From assembly GCF_041381155.1 (NCBI RefSeq), contig NC_091139.1, forward strand, positions 11,517,905 through 11,581,904: a stretch of DNA of 64,000 bases, read 5' to 3'. This document shows, piece after piece, positions 1-13,300 of the stretch. A model generated the notes under the pieces. That model made no database searches. It had not been told where the DNA came from and worked only from the letters and a program-made list of their open reading frames with translations. This stretch comes from Argopecten irradians (taxonomy: Eukaryota > Mollusca > Bivalvia > Pectinida > Pectinidae). The translations under genes and the position numbers were made by a program. The first letter of the stretch is position 1. Each line of letters begins with the position of its first letter.

Positions 1-729
1 CGATAAAAAAATGAGGTTTGGTGTTGAACTTTAACACAATAGAGCGGATCTTTTTACTATATATTTTTGGAAGTCGTTGCGTTATTGTTCCATTGTGTCT
101 GATTCCATCTGCTTGGCACATTTAATTTAGTGAAGATATACTTCTAAGACAAGTGTATATATAATGAGGCCCAATAGGCCCTAATGGTCATCTGATTATT
201 ATAAATACATGTACATATGTAGTGCACGTGCACAGTACTACTCACCTTTTCTTTGACAAACAATTAAAGTTCCATTTTTATTTTCACAAAACTTTGCTTA
301 GAGGTACATGTAAGTTAATATGCCTTATGAAACGTCTTTCATTTAGAATCTTTTTAATGAGGATAATTAGGTAAATAATCAATTATACATGGTAGCCCTT
401 CATCCCAACATTTAAACATGTTCTTTAAATTATTATCCTCGCTTTGATAAAAGTGGAACAATGGTGTCTAAAAGTTTAGTCTGAAATTGTTTTGCCGCCA
501 TCACATCCTTTTATGAACCATAAAACAAATTTGTTGGAATTTTTCATTCCTTTGCAGTATTTTATCATCACCATTACACAATGTAGTATACAGGTGAGCG
601 AAACATGCCCTCTGTGACTCGTATTTAAATCTAAATCTACATGTCAACTTAAATTGTCAGCTTTATGTAAAGATAATTTGTAAAACCGAACAAAAAATGT
701 CAAATTCAAAGCAAAGATTCCATATCTAC

Positions 730-3700
730 CTTGCGTTTGGCCTCAATAGAGGAAACAATGCTTCACATACAGCAAGCGTGCCATTAAAGTTGGTTTGGAC
801 GGTCACTTCCGCTTGCTCTGAGAATGGCGCAGTGGAGGCTTGCTGAAACGAAACGCGAACTAATCAGATATTACGAATAAAGTAATTAAATCATAACGTG
901 AAGAAAGCAAAGTAATATCAAATAGCGTTATTGTTTGTACGTTAAAGCAAATAATACTTTAAATTTCACTGTTGAAAACAGAAGACAGGCGATATGTTTT
1001 TGATTTTATAGGAGTGGGGAGGTCGAGCACAATATTATACAAGCATTACACATTTTTTTCAGGCCAAATATGGTTACAATACATGCAGAATTCTATGACT
1101 AGAAGCGATAAAAATAATTTACCACTCTCTCCTTCCCCAGGTCAAAGCCATGGCCCTGCGAACCAGGTGAGCTAAAAACTGCTTTGTGCTTTTATGCGAA
1201 GAACCCTCAAAAATATTGTAGATGTCTTATGTTTGAAATTTAACATAAGCACAATCAGCTTGCATTTTCCCCTTTTGATTCATTTTTATTGCGACTCATT
1301 TTACATTTAATTGATATTTTCACGGAAGATAAGAAATCCATATAAATTTCTACCTTAATTCTTAACATAACAGGCTCCTTTGTCAGTAGGTATCCATTGT
1401 GACGTCCTTGTTTTGTGAGCATCGTTTTTTCACTGAATTGTATGACGTTATGCTCACAAACACGTGACGTCACAATCAATACCTGCTCCCAAGGACAGAT
1501 AATTCTGAAAAATGCAAAGACGAAATGATAAGTTACTAGGAGGGGGGGGGTGTCAAGCACAATATTAAACAAGCTTTATACATTTTTTTCAGGCCAAATA
1601 TGGTTAAAATCCATGCAGAATTTTATGTCTAGAAGCGATAAAAATGATTTACCACTATTTCACCCCAATGGGCCCCGTCTCTCCTTCCCCAGGGTCAAAG
1701 CCATGACCCTGCGGACCAGGTGAGCTAAAACGTCATTATTCTTTTATGCGAAGAACCACAAAAATATTGTAAATGTCTTATGCTTGATATCGAACATATG
1801 CACAATAAGCTTGTAATTTCCCCTTTTGATTCATTTTTATTGCGACTCATTTTACATTTATTTGATATTTTCAAGGATTTCAAGAAATCCACATAAGTTT
1901 CTACCTTAATTCTTAACATAACATTATGAGTTTTACAAAAAAAATCAATTTATTCGTCTCTGCTTATTACAGAGTTGGCTCCTTTGCCAACAGGTATCCA
2001 ATGTGACGTCCTGGTTTTGTGAGCGAAGCTCACGTCGATTTTTCTCTGAAAAGTATGATGTTACGCTCACAAACACGTGACGTCAAAATCAATACCTACT
2101 CACAAGGGCAGATAACTCTGCAATATGCAAAGACGGAATAATAATTAAGCTACTCTAAAATTACCTTGTATGCAATACCAGCGTTATTCACGAGAACATC
2201 CAGACCTCCATAAGTCTCCTGAAGGAATGATTTCAGCTTATTTATCGTGTCCGTCTTAGTTATGTCCAGTTGGTGGAACTTGGCGTTGCAGCCTTCCTTC
2301 TTAAGATCCTCTACGGCTTTAAGACCGAGGTCCTTATTTCTGGCTGTTAAAATATACTGAACTCAATCTAATTGTTGTTGTTTTTTTACTTCAGATAAAG
2401 GAATCAATTTAATAGTGAAAACGTTAAAACGTAGGAACATTATGTAGTAGTAATTGTGTAAGGCATATGTGAAATAATTACCATTGACACAACGCATTAA
2501 TTTATTTCAAAATGGAATTTGTTGATACAATGATTCCATAAGAAAATGGTATAAAACAATGATTAATGAAGATTTCAGAAGTCATTTAAATAAACATGAT
2601 AGTTCTATCGCACTATTTTAATTAAATCTGTCAAAATTGGTTAGTTTGTCTCTGGATATACATAAACGTTCATATATGAAATGATCTAGGTAAGTAGTTG
2701 AGAAAATAAGTTAACGCTTATCTCGGCGGAAGACAGACGTCAGACCGGGAGAGCTTGAATTTTTGTATCATCTCTACTTTCTAAGCCGTGCACCAAAAGA
2801 AACCTTGTATTTTAAGATACTAACCATTTATCTCTGTATCAAATGTTTTAATATTAAATATAATTGAAGAAATATATATATGAGAACAAAATCACATGAA
2901 CAAACACGCGGCCTTACCTGTCAGGAAAACATCCCCTTGAAACTGTTTACACAGCCCACGGACTATAGCATATCCGATACCCTTATTGGAGCCGGTCACC
3001 TATACACAATATAGAACTACATGTACCCACTTGTATGTCGTGTTTATACATTAAGCGTCATTTTCAATAGTGACAAGATCATTCTATTACTTATTAGCAT
3101 GTAAAACCCTAGCCGCTCAAAGAACTTTGAATATTGACCAATATTTTTAGCTTTGACTGAAAGTTTGATAGTTTGATTAGCTAATGAACTCTACTTATAT
3201 AACACTGAAGAAATTACAATGTATGTACATTTTGAAAGATAATTAGCAATATTACTTGTTCTCCTTAAAGGGCCACTACCTTTCCGGAGGAAAACATAAA
3301 GGTTTCTTAAAAACATTAATAACATCAGAAAATATATACCAATGGCCTAAGATGAGGTTACAACACCAAACATAATGCAAGATTTCCTGCGTAATGTTTG
3401 ATAACAGTGGAGAGTAATTTCGCTGTTTTGCCGTCTGACGCCGTGATAGTCAACTACCGCGCGGTATTTAGGACGAGCGGCGGGAAACATAAGACGACCC
3501 GTGTTATGAAAATTAACATTTTATTTTTGTTAATCAAATTGTTCAGAATGTGATGACACGTGTAGTATTAACGGTAAGGTAATAACTTTAGCGACTATAC
3601 AAAAATGTCGATCTCGTATTACTTTCCCATTTTAAAGGGCCACTACCTTTCCGAAACGGCTTTCAATTTTTAAAATAGGAATGTAAAACGAGATCGATAA

Positions 3701-4948
3701 TTTTGTAGAGTCGCAGAAGTTATTAACTATACGTTTACTAGCACACTTATCATCACCTTCAGAACTGTTTAATAAGAATAAATAAAATGTTAATTTTCAT
3801 AACGCGGGTCGTTTTATGTTTCCCGCCGTCGTCCTAAATGCCGCGCGGTAGTTGACTATCACTGCGCCAGACGGCAAAACAGCGAAATTAATCTCCACTG
3901 TTATAGTACATTAGACAGGAAATCTTGCATATGTTTGGTGTTGTAACCTCATCTTAAGCCATCGATATATATTTTCTTTTGTTATTAATGTTTTTAAGAA
4001 ACCTTTAAATTTTGCTCCGGAAAGGTAGTGGGCCTTTAAAAATTTAAAGCCGTTTCGGAAAGGTAGTGGGCTTTTAACTCACATATATATATAAACAAAT
4101 GCTGTATACCATTATCGAACACTAATGATTATATATTACATTAACCGTGGACATGTTTTCTCTGTGCATATACATGTATATATGTATATGTATTATAATA
4201 AAGAGAAATAAAATGAATTTGAAACTGAAAGTTTTAAACTACTAAACGTAATGTCAGGTAATATTAAAGCCCGTTATGTTTTGTTAAAATACCTAATTTA
4301 GCTTACTGATATAATTATTAATTCCAAAACCGCACCTTCCGCACAGAAGAATAATATCAATCATATTATTTATTGTATAAACGTATACACTTGCAAATGT
4401 TTTAGCTCGGGCTCTCGCATCGAAGCAGGGCGCCCGTTTTTTAAACTTCAGGATGTAACCAGAATTGCACAGAAAACGATAGAAACTAGCTTAGAGGTAC
4501 ATAAAAGAAATGTCCCATACCGAAAGATGCATATTTTTCATGAAGTCAATATGCTCTTACGTAGTGTCGGAGGTATTAAGGCATAATTCTATTAATAAAT
4601 ATTGAATAGACGTCCAAACAAAAAAATATACTCGAAAAACTATCGCATGAAACTGCTATAGAACTGAAAAATTGTCGATTGTTTGCTTTTAAAAAGCGCT
4701 ATTTAAAGAATGTTCTAAGTTCAAGCTCATGATCAGTCGCTCTCGTCTTTGGCCGAAGTATACGAGACTTCGGTTGTGACGTTAGAGCAACCTATCTCGA
4801 CAATACATTCACATACCCGTACACGTATACATTGTAAATCATTTGCAGATACAATAGTTTAGTTTAATTATATTGTGCAGACGACTACAATATATAGATT
4901 TATGTCGACACCTACCACAGCGACTCGTGTATTCCCACTAGTACTCAT
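730..4948 (-). CDS. CBR1: carbonyl reductase copy A (CBR1-type SDR), partial, exons 1-4
   Basis: NADPH-dependent short-chain dehydrogenase of the monomeric carbonyl reductase group, which reduces aldehydes and ketones in the cytosol. Exons in transcript order are 4916-4948, 2918-2999, 2165-2343 and 730-842. All have GT-AG borders and their phases join. The protein starts MSTSGNTRVAV, followed by the cofactor glycine motif TGSNKGIG. The motif NNAG follows in exon 3 (LDVLVNNAGIAYK), and exon 4 carries QAEVTVQTNF, which matches QAEVTMKTNF of human CBR1. The start is the ATG at 4948, the first in-frame ATG 53 bp below a TATA box. Exons 5-8, including the catalytic Tyr and Lys, must lie beyond the left edge. 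Base 1 already aligns with the intron sequence beside exon 5 of copy B. No break is visible in the four exons. Family assignment is firm; the exact substrate is unknown. Confidence 0.92.
1371..1522. repeat. short palindromic MITE-like element, TGACGT type
   Basis: About 150 bp with imperfect terminal inverted repeats (GGTATCCATTGTGACGTC and its complement-like end). It contains TGACGTC and CACGTGACGTCA motifs. Related copies lie at 1955-2136, 15313-15465 and 29799-29966. The left end is shorter than in the fullest copy. It lies in intron 3 of the carbonyl reductase copy A. Confidence 0.65.
1955..2136. repeat. short palindromic MITE-like element, TGACGT type, fuller copy
   Basis: The ends are imperfect inverted repeats: CGTCTCTGCTTATTACAGAG on the left, and CAGAGTTATCTGCCCTTG read from the right. 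It holds TGTGACGTCC and CACGTGACGTCA. The right end stops 28 bp from the splice donor of exon 3 of carbonyl reductase copy A, so it has been tolerated very near a functional junction. Confidence 0.7.
3265..4077. repeat. composite foldback MITE in intron 1 of carbonyl reductase copy A
   Basis: A long imperfect palindrome. The left arm starts TTAAAGGGCCACTACCTTTC and the right end reads as its complement. An internal copy of the terminus lies near 3634, and its partner is the outermost right end, so the structure looks like two copies nested or joined head to head. The arms share GCGCGGTAGTTGACTATCA and CGACCCGCGTTATGAAAAT blocks. A single degraded arm recurs near 31316-31500. No coding capacity is seen. 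The family is unknown; the elements mobilising it cannot be named from this window. Confidence 0.8.
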
Positions 4949-5000
4949 GTTGAAGGTCCGTTGTATAATGTCGGGGATACCCGCTGTAGGAGTAGTGCTA

Positions 5001-5010
5001 CTATTTATAG
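5001..5010 (-). promoter_or_regulatory. TATA box of carbonyl reductase copy A
   Basis: On the minus strand the sequence reads CTATAAATAG, 53 bp above the ATG at 4948. The same motif sits at the same place in copy B, although the sequence between motif and ATG differs. A start of transcription about 25-30 bp downstream would give a very short 5' UTR. Confidence 0.65.
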
Positions 5011-7311
5011 ATATCACCGACGTGTTACAGTTTCTCACCCGTTATTGTTTCTTTTCGTTTATTCGGAACAACCGGTTTGACCGTTGGTTAAAGTCATTAT
5101 TTCATGTATAAATCCTGGCGGACCTGCAGTTTTTGATACAGGCCTGTGATGGCTTTGTCAAGGCTCGTCTGAAAACTATATTAATAAACGAACAGCTACG
5201 TCCAACCAGTCAAACCGTATAATCGAAAACGGCCCAGTAACATGAAGGTTCGTGTATGGAAAACTTAGTTCGCTTATCCTGATACACTGTATATCATTAG
5301 GCTTTTGTTTGTTGTTTTTTTTAAATGCCTAATTGTAGCAAAATATCACAATAAAATCAAATAAAACAACTAATAAAGGCAGGTTTAGCGGACTAGGTAA
5401 ATCTAGTTATATTTTGCATGCCAATGAATTACTACACAAAAGAAACTTAATAAATTGTTAGTATACATCCAAATAAAAAAATGGTATGATCAGTGTACAC
5501 AAAAATTATTATGTACATGTATTAGCCAAAACTTTGATTTTAGCACAGCTGTTTGGCTCTATAGATATTTTCTATATATACAATGTACATATATATACGA
5601 TACGGTACGATATATGTACAGGTATGTAACAACGAATACTCATTGACTTGCATTGTTGTATACTGTTCTTATTTGGGTACATAAATGATGTGTGTATAAA
5701 AGTATATAAAATCATAACGATAGATCGTAAATAGACTTGAAGATGACTGTTTTTAGTCAAATAAAAATAATCCTCTGCTATGGAAAGACGCAATCAAATT
5801 AATCGTTGGTTCAATGTTTATCACACACACACAAAATCCTCTCGATCATGTTCTTATATTTATGCACATCTTGAGATATGTATACATTAATGTACTTTGG
5901 TGTTTAACTTAATGGCATGTTTACAAGTTGTTTTTTCTTCAAATTAACATGCACAAAATAATGTTCTTTTTTAATCAACTTTATTCATAAAGATACCAAC
6001 AATAAGTTAGTAACACAGTCAATGTCTGGAATGCAGCAAAAAGTCACAACAAAAATATCAAATAGGTTCACAGCTGTAACTTTCCTGACACTTAAGTTAT
6101 ATTAGTTAAAAAATAGCAACCATTATTGTTCGATTAAGGTATGTAAAACTTCATAATATGCATAACTTGCATCAAGGAGTTGTTAGTTATCCTAATACAT
6201 TTGTAGATATACATAATTTCGTCGGTGTTTACAATGTTTGATATTCACGATAAACCACTTTAAATTTATCTCTCCTACGACTTATTTCTTTTTTCAGTCT
6301 GAAGAATACATACTTTCTGATGGCTCAGATGTTAAAGCAAAAGGGCCTTAGCTTGTGAAAAAGACGGAAAGCTCGGATATCAATTTTAATGAATATTTAT
6401 TCATTTTCAAACATTTTATGAAAAACAATTCTGTGTTTTTGAATTTGTTATTTTTTTGGGAAAAAAGTAAATAAATGGCGAATACATACTTGCTTATGAC
6501 CAAGATGTTAAAACATAAAGGGTCTTATATAAAAAAAATGACAGAGGGCCCGGATAACAATTTTAATGACTATCAATTTTAATGAATGTTTAGCAAACGA
6601 TGGTAGAAATATTTCATAATATCTTTATTTTAATCCATTTTAACTTAGTGTCGAAGTTAAATTTTTCTTACATTTCATCATGTGATGCAAATGGATAATG
6701 TTCAATTCTTTAAGTATACAATGATGTTCTGTCGAGTTGTATCAAATAACCAGCTGGCAATCAAACCGCTTATGACTTTATATTCTGTATTGTATATGTT
6801 TAATAAAAACACATGCGTGGATACATACTGACTAGCGATCGGACAATTGATGTATCAAGAGAAAAAAGAAGACAACTTGTTCTGTTAAGTTTATTATCGA
6901 GTTATATTTCAATTTTGATTGTTACCAGCATTTTCATTGGCTTAAAAATGTACTTTATCAGCCCATAAAGGAAAAAAATGGCGTCGCCGTTTGTGACGTT
7001 GCTTCTGATTGACTGAATTTTTATTAGTTTAACGTCCTATTAACAGCCAAGGTCATTTAAGGACGTACCAGGTTTGTTGTACACAAACCAAGTTTGTTGA
7101 ACACAAAAATTTGAGTGTACTCTAAATAAACCGCGAAGCGGTTTATGATGAGAGTACACTCAAATTTTTGTGTTATATCTCCATAACATAAAATATCTAT
7201 TCAAGTTAATCCTTAAATATATAATTACAGATATATTGCTAACAACATGACAACTGCCAGTCAATAAATGGTGAAATGACCAATAGTTTTATGAACCATG
7301 AATCTTTCTTT
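5011..7311. other. intergenic spacer between the two carbonyl reductase genes
   Basis: No convincing exon was found on either strand. The part to about 6600 aligns with 17065-18760 upstream of copy B, so it belongs to the duplicated unit. It is AT-rich, with simple repeats such as (CA)n near 5822. The stretch 7018-7066 matches a common mollusc repeat type (TTAACGTCCTATTAACAGCC). The 3' UTR of copy B should lie in the last few hundred bases. A reverse-strand AATAAA occurs near 7018. Confidence 0.6.
7101..7173. repeat. hairpin downstream of carbonyl reductase copy B
   Basis: A near-perfect inverted repeat with arms of about 30 bp. It begins ACACAAAAATTTGAGTGTAC, has an inner stem AAACCGC-GAA-GCGGTTT, and ends with the complement of the start. 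It lies about 140 bp below the stop codon of copy B and may fall in its 3' UTR. It resembles a terminal hairpin of a mobile element, but no second end was found. Confidence 0.7.
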
Positions 7312-10300
7312 TTAAGATTTAGCCGCTTCCCATGGTCCAATCTTCCTATCAGACACATAATTTCCTTTTGGACTTGTTGTGTTTGGAGGCAGCAAGGCGA
7401 GGTAAAGAGGCGTGTCAGCACCTTGAATATGGAAAACAATAAAATTTGAATATAATTGAATTGATTTACTTTATATTTCAACAGATTAGTTTAATTTTAT
7501 TATGAACAAGGACATAGTCATTCAGATCCCCCGCCAATGGAGATATCAAAGCTGAAGTAAGTTTGATTGTGGAGACTTATGTGTATGAAAAAAACCAGGA
7601 AAAAGTGCAAAAAATGAAAACCTAAAAATAGCGAAAGGTACTACTAGACCATAAAATGAATGTGTCTATGAAGTGGAAATATCTTTGCTGGTTTAAGAGT
7701 TATGCTCCGGAAATGAACCTGGTACAAAAAATGATATTTTCAGCAATGCTTCCATGGTTACGGAAAAAGTGCAAAAAATGAAAATATAAAAATAGCAAAT
7801 GGCACTACTAGACCATAAGGATAATGTGTCTATGAAGTTTCATGGAAATGTCTCTGATGGTTTTAGAGTTGTGCTCCGGAAGCGATTCTTACACAAAAAT
7901 CTACAATTTTTAGCAAAGTTTCCATAGTTACAGAAAAAAGTACAAAAAGTGAAAACCATAAAATAGCAAAAGGCACTACTAGACCATAAGACCAATGTGT
8001 CTATGAAGTTTCGTGGAAATATCTCTTCTGGTTTTAAAGTTATGCTCCGGAAACGAATCTGGTACAAAAATATGATATTTTCAGCAATATTCCCATGGTT
8101 ACGGAAAGAATGCAAAAAATGAAAACCTAAAAATAGCAAAAGGCACTACTAGACCATAAGACCAATGTGTGTATGAAGTTTCGTGGAAATATCTCTACTG
8201 GTTTTAGAGTTATGCTCCGGAAACCATTCGTACGGACGGACGGACGGAACCCATTTGTATATCCCCCGCCAACTTCGTTGGGCGGGGGATAACAATTGAC
8301 CAACATGTTACATAACGTGACGCTACTCAAAATGGTACACTTTTAATTTATATGAAGCAGAAAGTTTAGTTTACACAGGCATTAATTGTCCTGAACATAA
8401 TTAAGGTGCTTCATAGTAAATTTGACATTTATTATATGTCAATTTCTTTCATGTTGCTTATTATCACAATTTAAATATAAAAATAATGAAATTGTGAAAA
8501 CAAATCCGGGAAACGACGTCGTGCGAGAACACCATTTATTTTAAAACAAGGAAAACAATAGCTGAATGATATATTTTTGACAGATATGTGACTTAAATAA
8601 ACTAATAAAAGGTTTCCTTAAATGAACATCTTTTATCATGTCTAGACACTTTTTAATCAAATGAAATTTAGGAAGTGTGTCATTTTTGATACTCAAATCT
8701 GTTGAAACACAAGACTGTACCAGGGATGCTTGTCTTATAAACATATCTGACAAGTAAACAAATCATGAAATTAAAACCAAAGACATCTGTTAGTTTAATG
8801 TTAAAAGAAAATTCTTAATTCAAGCACACGTTAGAAAATTTTAACATGTATCATCAAAATGTGTACCGATTTGGGTAGCGTCACGATAAGATACGATTGG
8901 TAATTAAGTATTTCAGTAAGTAACCGAAGCAAGCAAGAAATTAGGTAAGCACTGTAAGTAAGTAAGGAATGAATGACACGAACGAACGAAGAAAGGAAAC
9001 AAACAAGAAAAGAAGAAACGAGGAAAGAAATGAAAAAAAAATGTGCATGCGTATATGATGAAGAATACCTTAGTCTATTGTTTGTTTGATTAAATTAATG
9101 TCCTATTACCTTGGTCGATGGTTTTATGACCTTTATGGGAGGTCATGTCGGTATCCACATACCCAGGACAACACTGGAAGATAAAACATATTATTATTCA
9201 CGATTTATCATTTGTTCTAGTATTCATGTTCGATGTTAGTAATATTATAATATTTTTGTTTTTGTTTAATTTCATATACACATCATATAAATATCACCGT
9301 AATATCCTGAAAAACTACTTTTATTGGGTTAAATTTTATTACTCGTGAATGTTCCCCTACTGATTACCAAACGCCTATTCCATATTTATATCTGTAGCTA
9401 CCGAGCGTTATTCTACACCCCGTTCGCTGTAGCCATGTATTTTTTGTTTGTTTTTTTGTTTGTTCCAATTGAAAAATTACTGCTTTAGCCAGCGTCTATA
9501 ACACTATCTTGTTAAACACTACATATGTTATTCATATTATCCAACATATTAATACACTGCATCTACTGTCTCCCAGAATATTATCCATTATCTATTTATA
9601 ATGAGGATCCTTTTTATTCATTTGTCAAATAGAACGTTTCATGCATTATTCAAACTCTGAACGATTTTAAAAATTGAAAGATTAAAAAAAACGTTCATCA
9701 CAATATCATTACTTTGCTGTTATATTAAGAATCGAAAATAGCATCATGTGTCAAGTGGACAGGAGTATTTCAACCCTTTTATAAAATTTTCCACGCCAAC
9801 ACATAGTATTGAGACGTCTTACACTCGAGGTGAAATATTCTTGCATATCTGTAATATTCTAATCACTTCAGTATGTTTAAATTGTTCAGCGTAATACTAT
9901 GTAGACTCAATGGCCATAATACAGTTCGCAAATGAAAATTTTGCTTTACATTATTAGTAATTTTACATATCTTTAATTGTCATCTTTTTATTCAATCGTA
10001 ATAAGAGTTTATGTACTGACTAAAAACCACTTTAGCATTAAAATCGATTATCTGAAATATTTTTTGTGCCATATTTATCGCAAAATCGATCTTAATTGTA
10101 TTTTTATGGCGTCATTTTACTATAGACAAAGAAGGAAATGGCGACGCTATCAAACGTTTTTTGGATAAAATCGCCCACAACTCGGACATATTGCAACGGA
10201 ATAACATTGCTAGTTGAGTAGCTTCTATGTTGTCAGCTTTGAAGTTTTTACGTTGGCGATTGATTTCTGGAAAGAAGTGTTTTTAAAATGTAAAATTATT

Positions 10301-13300
10301 AAGAATACATGTATATAATTAAAACTAACTTGCATGCTGTATTATTGCCATTGACTATAGATAATTGCTCATCTCATCAGCGTCTTACCGCGTTCACTAC
10401 TATATCCTTTCTCGTATCTTTTAACAGATCTCGTTGTTGGATCAAAGTCATGACAGTGACGCCAATCTTGGAGACGCCATAGGCACTCTCAGGCCATCCT
10501 AGGTCGGCATGCTTTCCCTTCTTAGCTGCACTGGAAACCCAGATAAAACAATGCAATTAAATATTTTCGTCAGTATTGCAACCTGATTGTGGAAAAGACG
10601 CAAAGCTCGGATATCCTTAGATATGATTGGATCTAATTATAAGCATACGATTCAGCTTGAAGTTTACATTCATAGATTTGCCCTGTGTATAACGACTACT
10701 TGACCACAAAGTCCTTTTTAGCTCACCTGGCCCGAAGGGCCGGTGAGCTTATGTCATGGCGCGGCGTCCGTCGTCCGTCGGCGTCCGTCGTCCGTCGTCC
10801 GTCTGTCCGTCAACATTTCTTTTAAATCGCTACTAGTCATAGAGTTCTGCATGGATTGTAACCAAATTTGGCCACAAACATCCTTGGGGGAAGGGGAACA
10901 GAACTTGTATAAATTTTGGCTCTGACCCCCCGGGGGCAGGAGGGGCGGGGCCCAATAGGGGAAATAGAGGTAAATCCTATAAATCGCTACTTGTCCTAGA
11001 GTTCTGAATGGATTGTAACCAAATTTGGCCACAAACATCCTTGGGGGAAGGGGAACAGAACTTGTATAAATTTTGGCTCTGGTCCCCCGGGGGCAGGAGG
11101 GGCGGGGCCCAATAGGGGTAATAGAGGTAAATCCTTTAAATCGCTACTTGTCCTAGAGTTCTGCATGAATTGTAACCAAAATTAGCCACAAACATCCTTG
11201 GGGGAAGGGGAACAGAACTTGTATAAATTTTGGCTCTGATCCCCCGGGGGCAGGAGGGGCGGGGCCCAATAGGGGAAATAGAGGTAAATCCTTTAAATCG
11301 CTACTTGTCCTAGAGTTCTGCATGGATTGTAACCAAATTTGGCCACAAACATCCTTGGGGGGAGGGGGAACAGAACTTGTATAAATTTTGGCTCTGATCC
11401 CCGGGGGCAGGAGGGGCGGGGCCCAATAGGGGAAATAGAGGTAAATCCTTTAAATCGCTACTAGTCATAGAGTTCTGAATGGAATGTAACCAAATTTGGC
11501 CACAAAAATCTTTTGGAAAGGGGAACAGAACTTGTATAAATTTTGCCTCTGGTCCCCCGGGGGCAGAAGGGGTGGGGCCCAATAGGGGAAATAGAGGTAA
11601 ATCCTTAAATCGCTACTAGTCATAGAGTTTACTTGAATTGTAACCAAATTTGGCCATAAACATCCTTGGGGGAAGAGGAACAGAACTTGTATAAATTTTA
11701 GCTCTGGCCCCCCAGGGGCTGGAGGGGTGGGGCCCAATAGGGGAAATAGAGGTAAATCCTTTAAATCGCTACTAGTCATAGAGTTCTGCATGGAATGTAA
11801 CCAAATTTGGCCAGAAATATCTTTTGGGAATAAGAACTGAGTTTGTATAAATTTTGGCTCTGACCCCGCGGGGGCAGGAGGGGTGGGGCCCAATAGGGGA
11901 AATAGAGGTTAATTCTATAAATCGCTACTTGTCATAGAGTTCTGCATGGATTGTAACCAAATTTGGCCATGAACATCCTTGAGGGGAAGGGGAACAGAAC
12001 ATGTATAAATTTTGGCTCTGATACCCCGGGGGCAGGAGAGGTGGGGCCCAATAGAGGAAATAGAGGTAAATCCTTTAAATCGCTACTAGTCATAGAGTTC
12101 TGCATGGATTGTAACCAAATTTGGCCACAAACATCCTTGGGGGACGGGGAACAGAACTTGTATAAATTTTGGCTCTGGCCCCCGGGGGCAGGAGGGTGGG
12201 GCCCAATAGGGGAAATAGAGGTAAATCCTATAAATCGCTACTTGTCCTAGAGTTTTGCTTGGATTGTGACCAAAATTGCCAAAAACATCTTGGGGGAAGG
12301 GGAACAGAACTTGTATAAATTTTGGCTCTGGCCCCCGGGGCAGGAGGGGCGGGGCCCAATAGGGGAAATAGAGGTAAATCCTTTAAATCGCTACTTGTCA
12401 TAGAGTTCACATGAATTGTAACCAAATTTGGCCACAAACATCCTTGGGGGAAGGGGAACAGAACTTGTATAAATTTTGGCTCTGACCCCCCGGGGGCAGG
12501 AGGGGCGGGGCCCAATACGGGAAATAGAGGTAAATCCTTTAAATCGCTACTAGTCATAGAGTTCTACATGGAATGTAACCAAATTTGGCCAAAACATCCT
12601 TGGGGGAAGGGGAACAGAACTTGTATAAATTTTGGCTCTGACCCCCCCCCCCCAGGGGCAGGAGGGGCGGGGCCCAATAGGGGAAATAGAGGTAAATCCT
12701 TTAAATCGCTACTAGTCATAGAGTTCTGCATGGAATGTAACCAAATTTGGCCAGAAATATCTTTTGGAGAATAAGAACTGAGTTTGTATAAATTTTGGCT
12801 CTGGTCCTTGGGGGCAGGAGGGGTGGGGCCCAGTAGGGGAATTATAGGTAAATCCTATTAATCGGTACTTGTCCTAGAGTTCTGCATGGAATGTAACCAA
12901 ATTTGTCCACAAACATCCTTGGGGGAAGGGAAACAGAACTTGTATAAATTTTGGCTCTGATACCCCGGGGGCAGGAGAGGTGGGGCCCAATAGAGGAAAT
13001 AGAGGTAAATCCTTTAAATCGCTACTAGTCATAGAGTTCTGCATGGAATGTAACCAAATTTGGCCACAAACATCCTTTTTGGAAGGGGAACAGATCTTGG
13101 GTAAATTTTGGCTCTGGCCCCCCGGGGGCAGGACGGGTGGGGCCCAATAGGGGAAATAGAGGTAAATCCTATAAATCGCTACTTGTCCTAGAGTTTTGCT
13201 TGGATTGTGACCAAATTTGGCCATAAACATCCTTGGGGGAAGGGGAACAGAACTTGTATAAATTTTGGCTCTGACCCCCTGGGGGCAGGAGGGGTGAGGC

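Larger units (their letters stand above)
1010..2136. repeat. intronic direct duplication of about 0.55 kb in intron 3 of copy A
   Basis: Positions 1010-1522 and 1538-2136 repeat the same order of parts. First comes a single-core remnant of the AGCTCACC hairpin element in reverse orientation, ending in CCAGGTGAGCTAAAA. Next is an AT-rich spacer containing GATTCATTTTTATTGCG. Last is a short palindromic element with TGACGT motifs. The equivalent intron of copy B has only one set (about 14950-15465), so the extra set arose in copy A or was lost from B. The two sets differ by scattered substitutions and small indels. No coding function is suggested. Confidence 0.8.

Noticed and set aside
11310-13230. 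Several proline-rich frames on both strands of the tandem-core element
   Set aside because: They are translations of the non-coding 157-bp cores, differing only by frame and indels.
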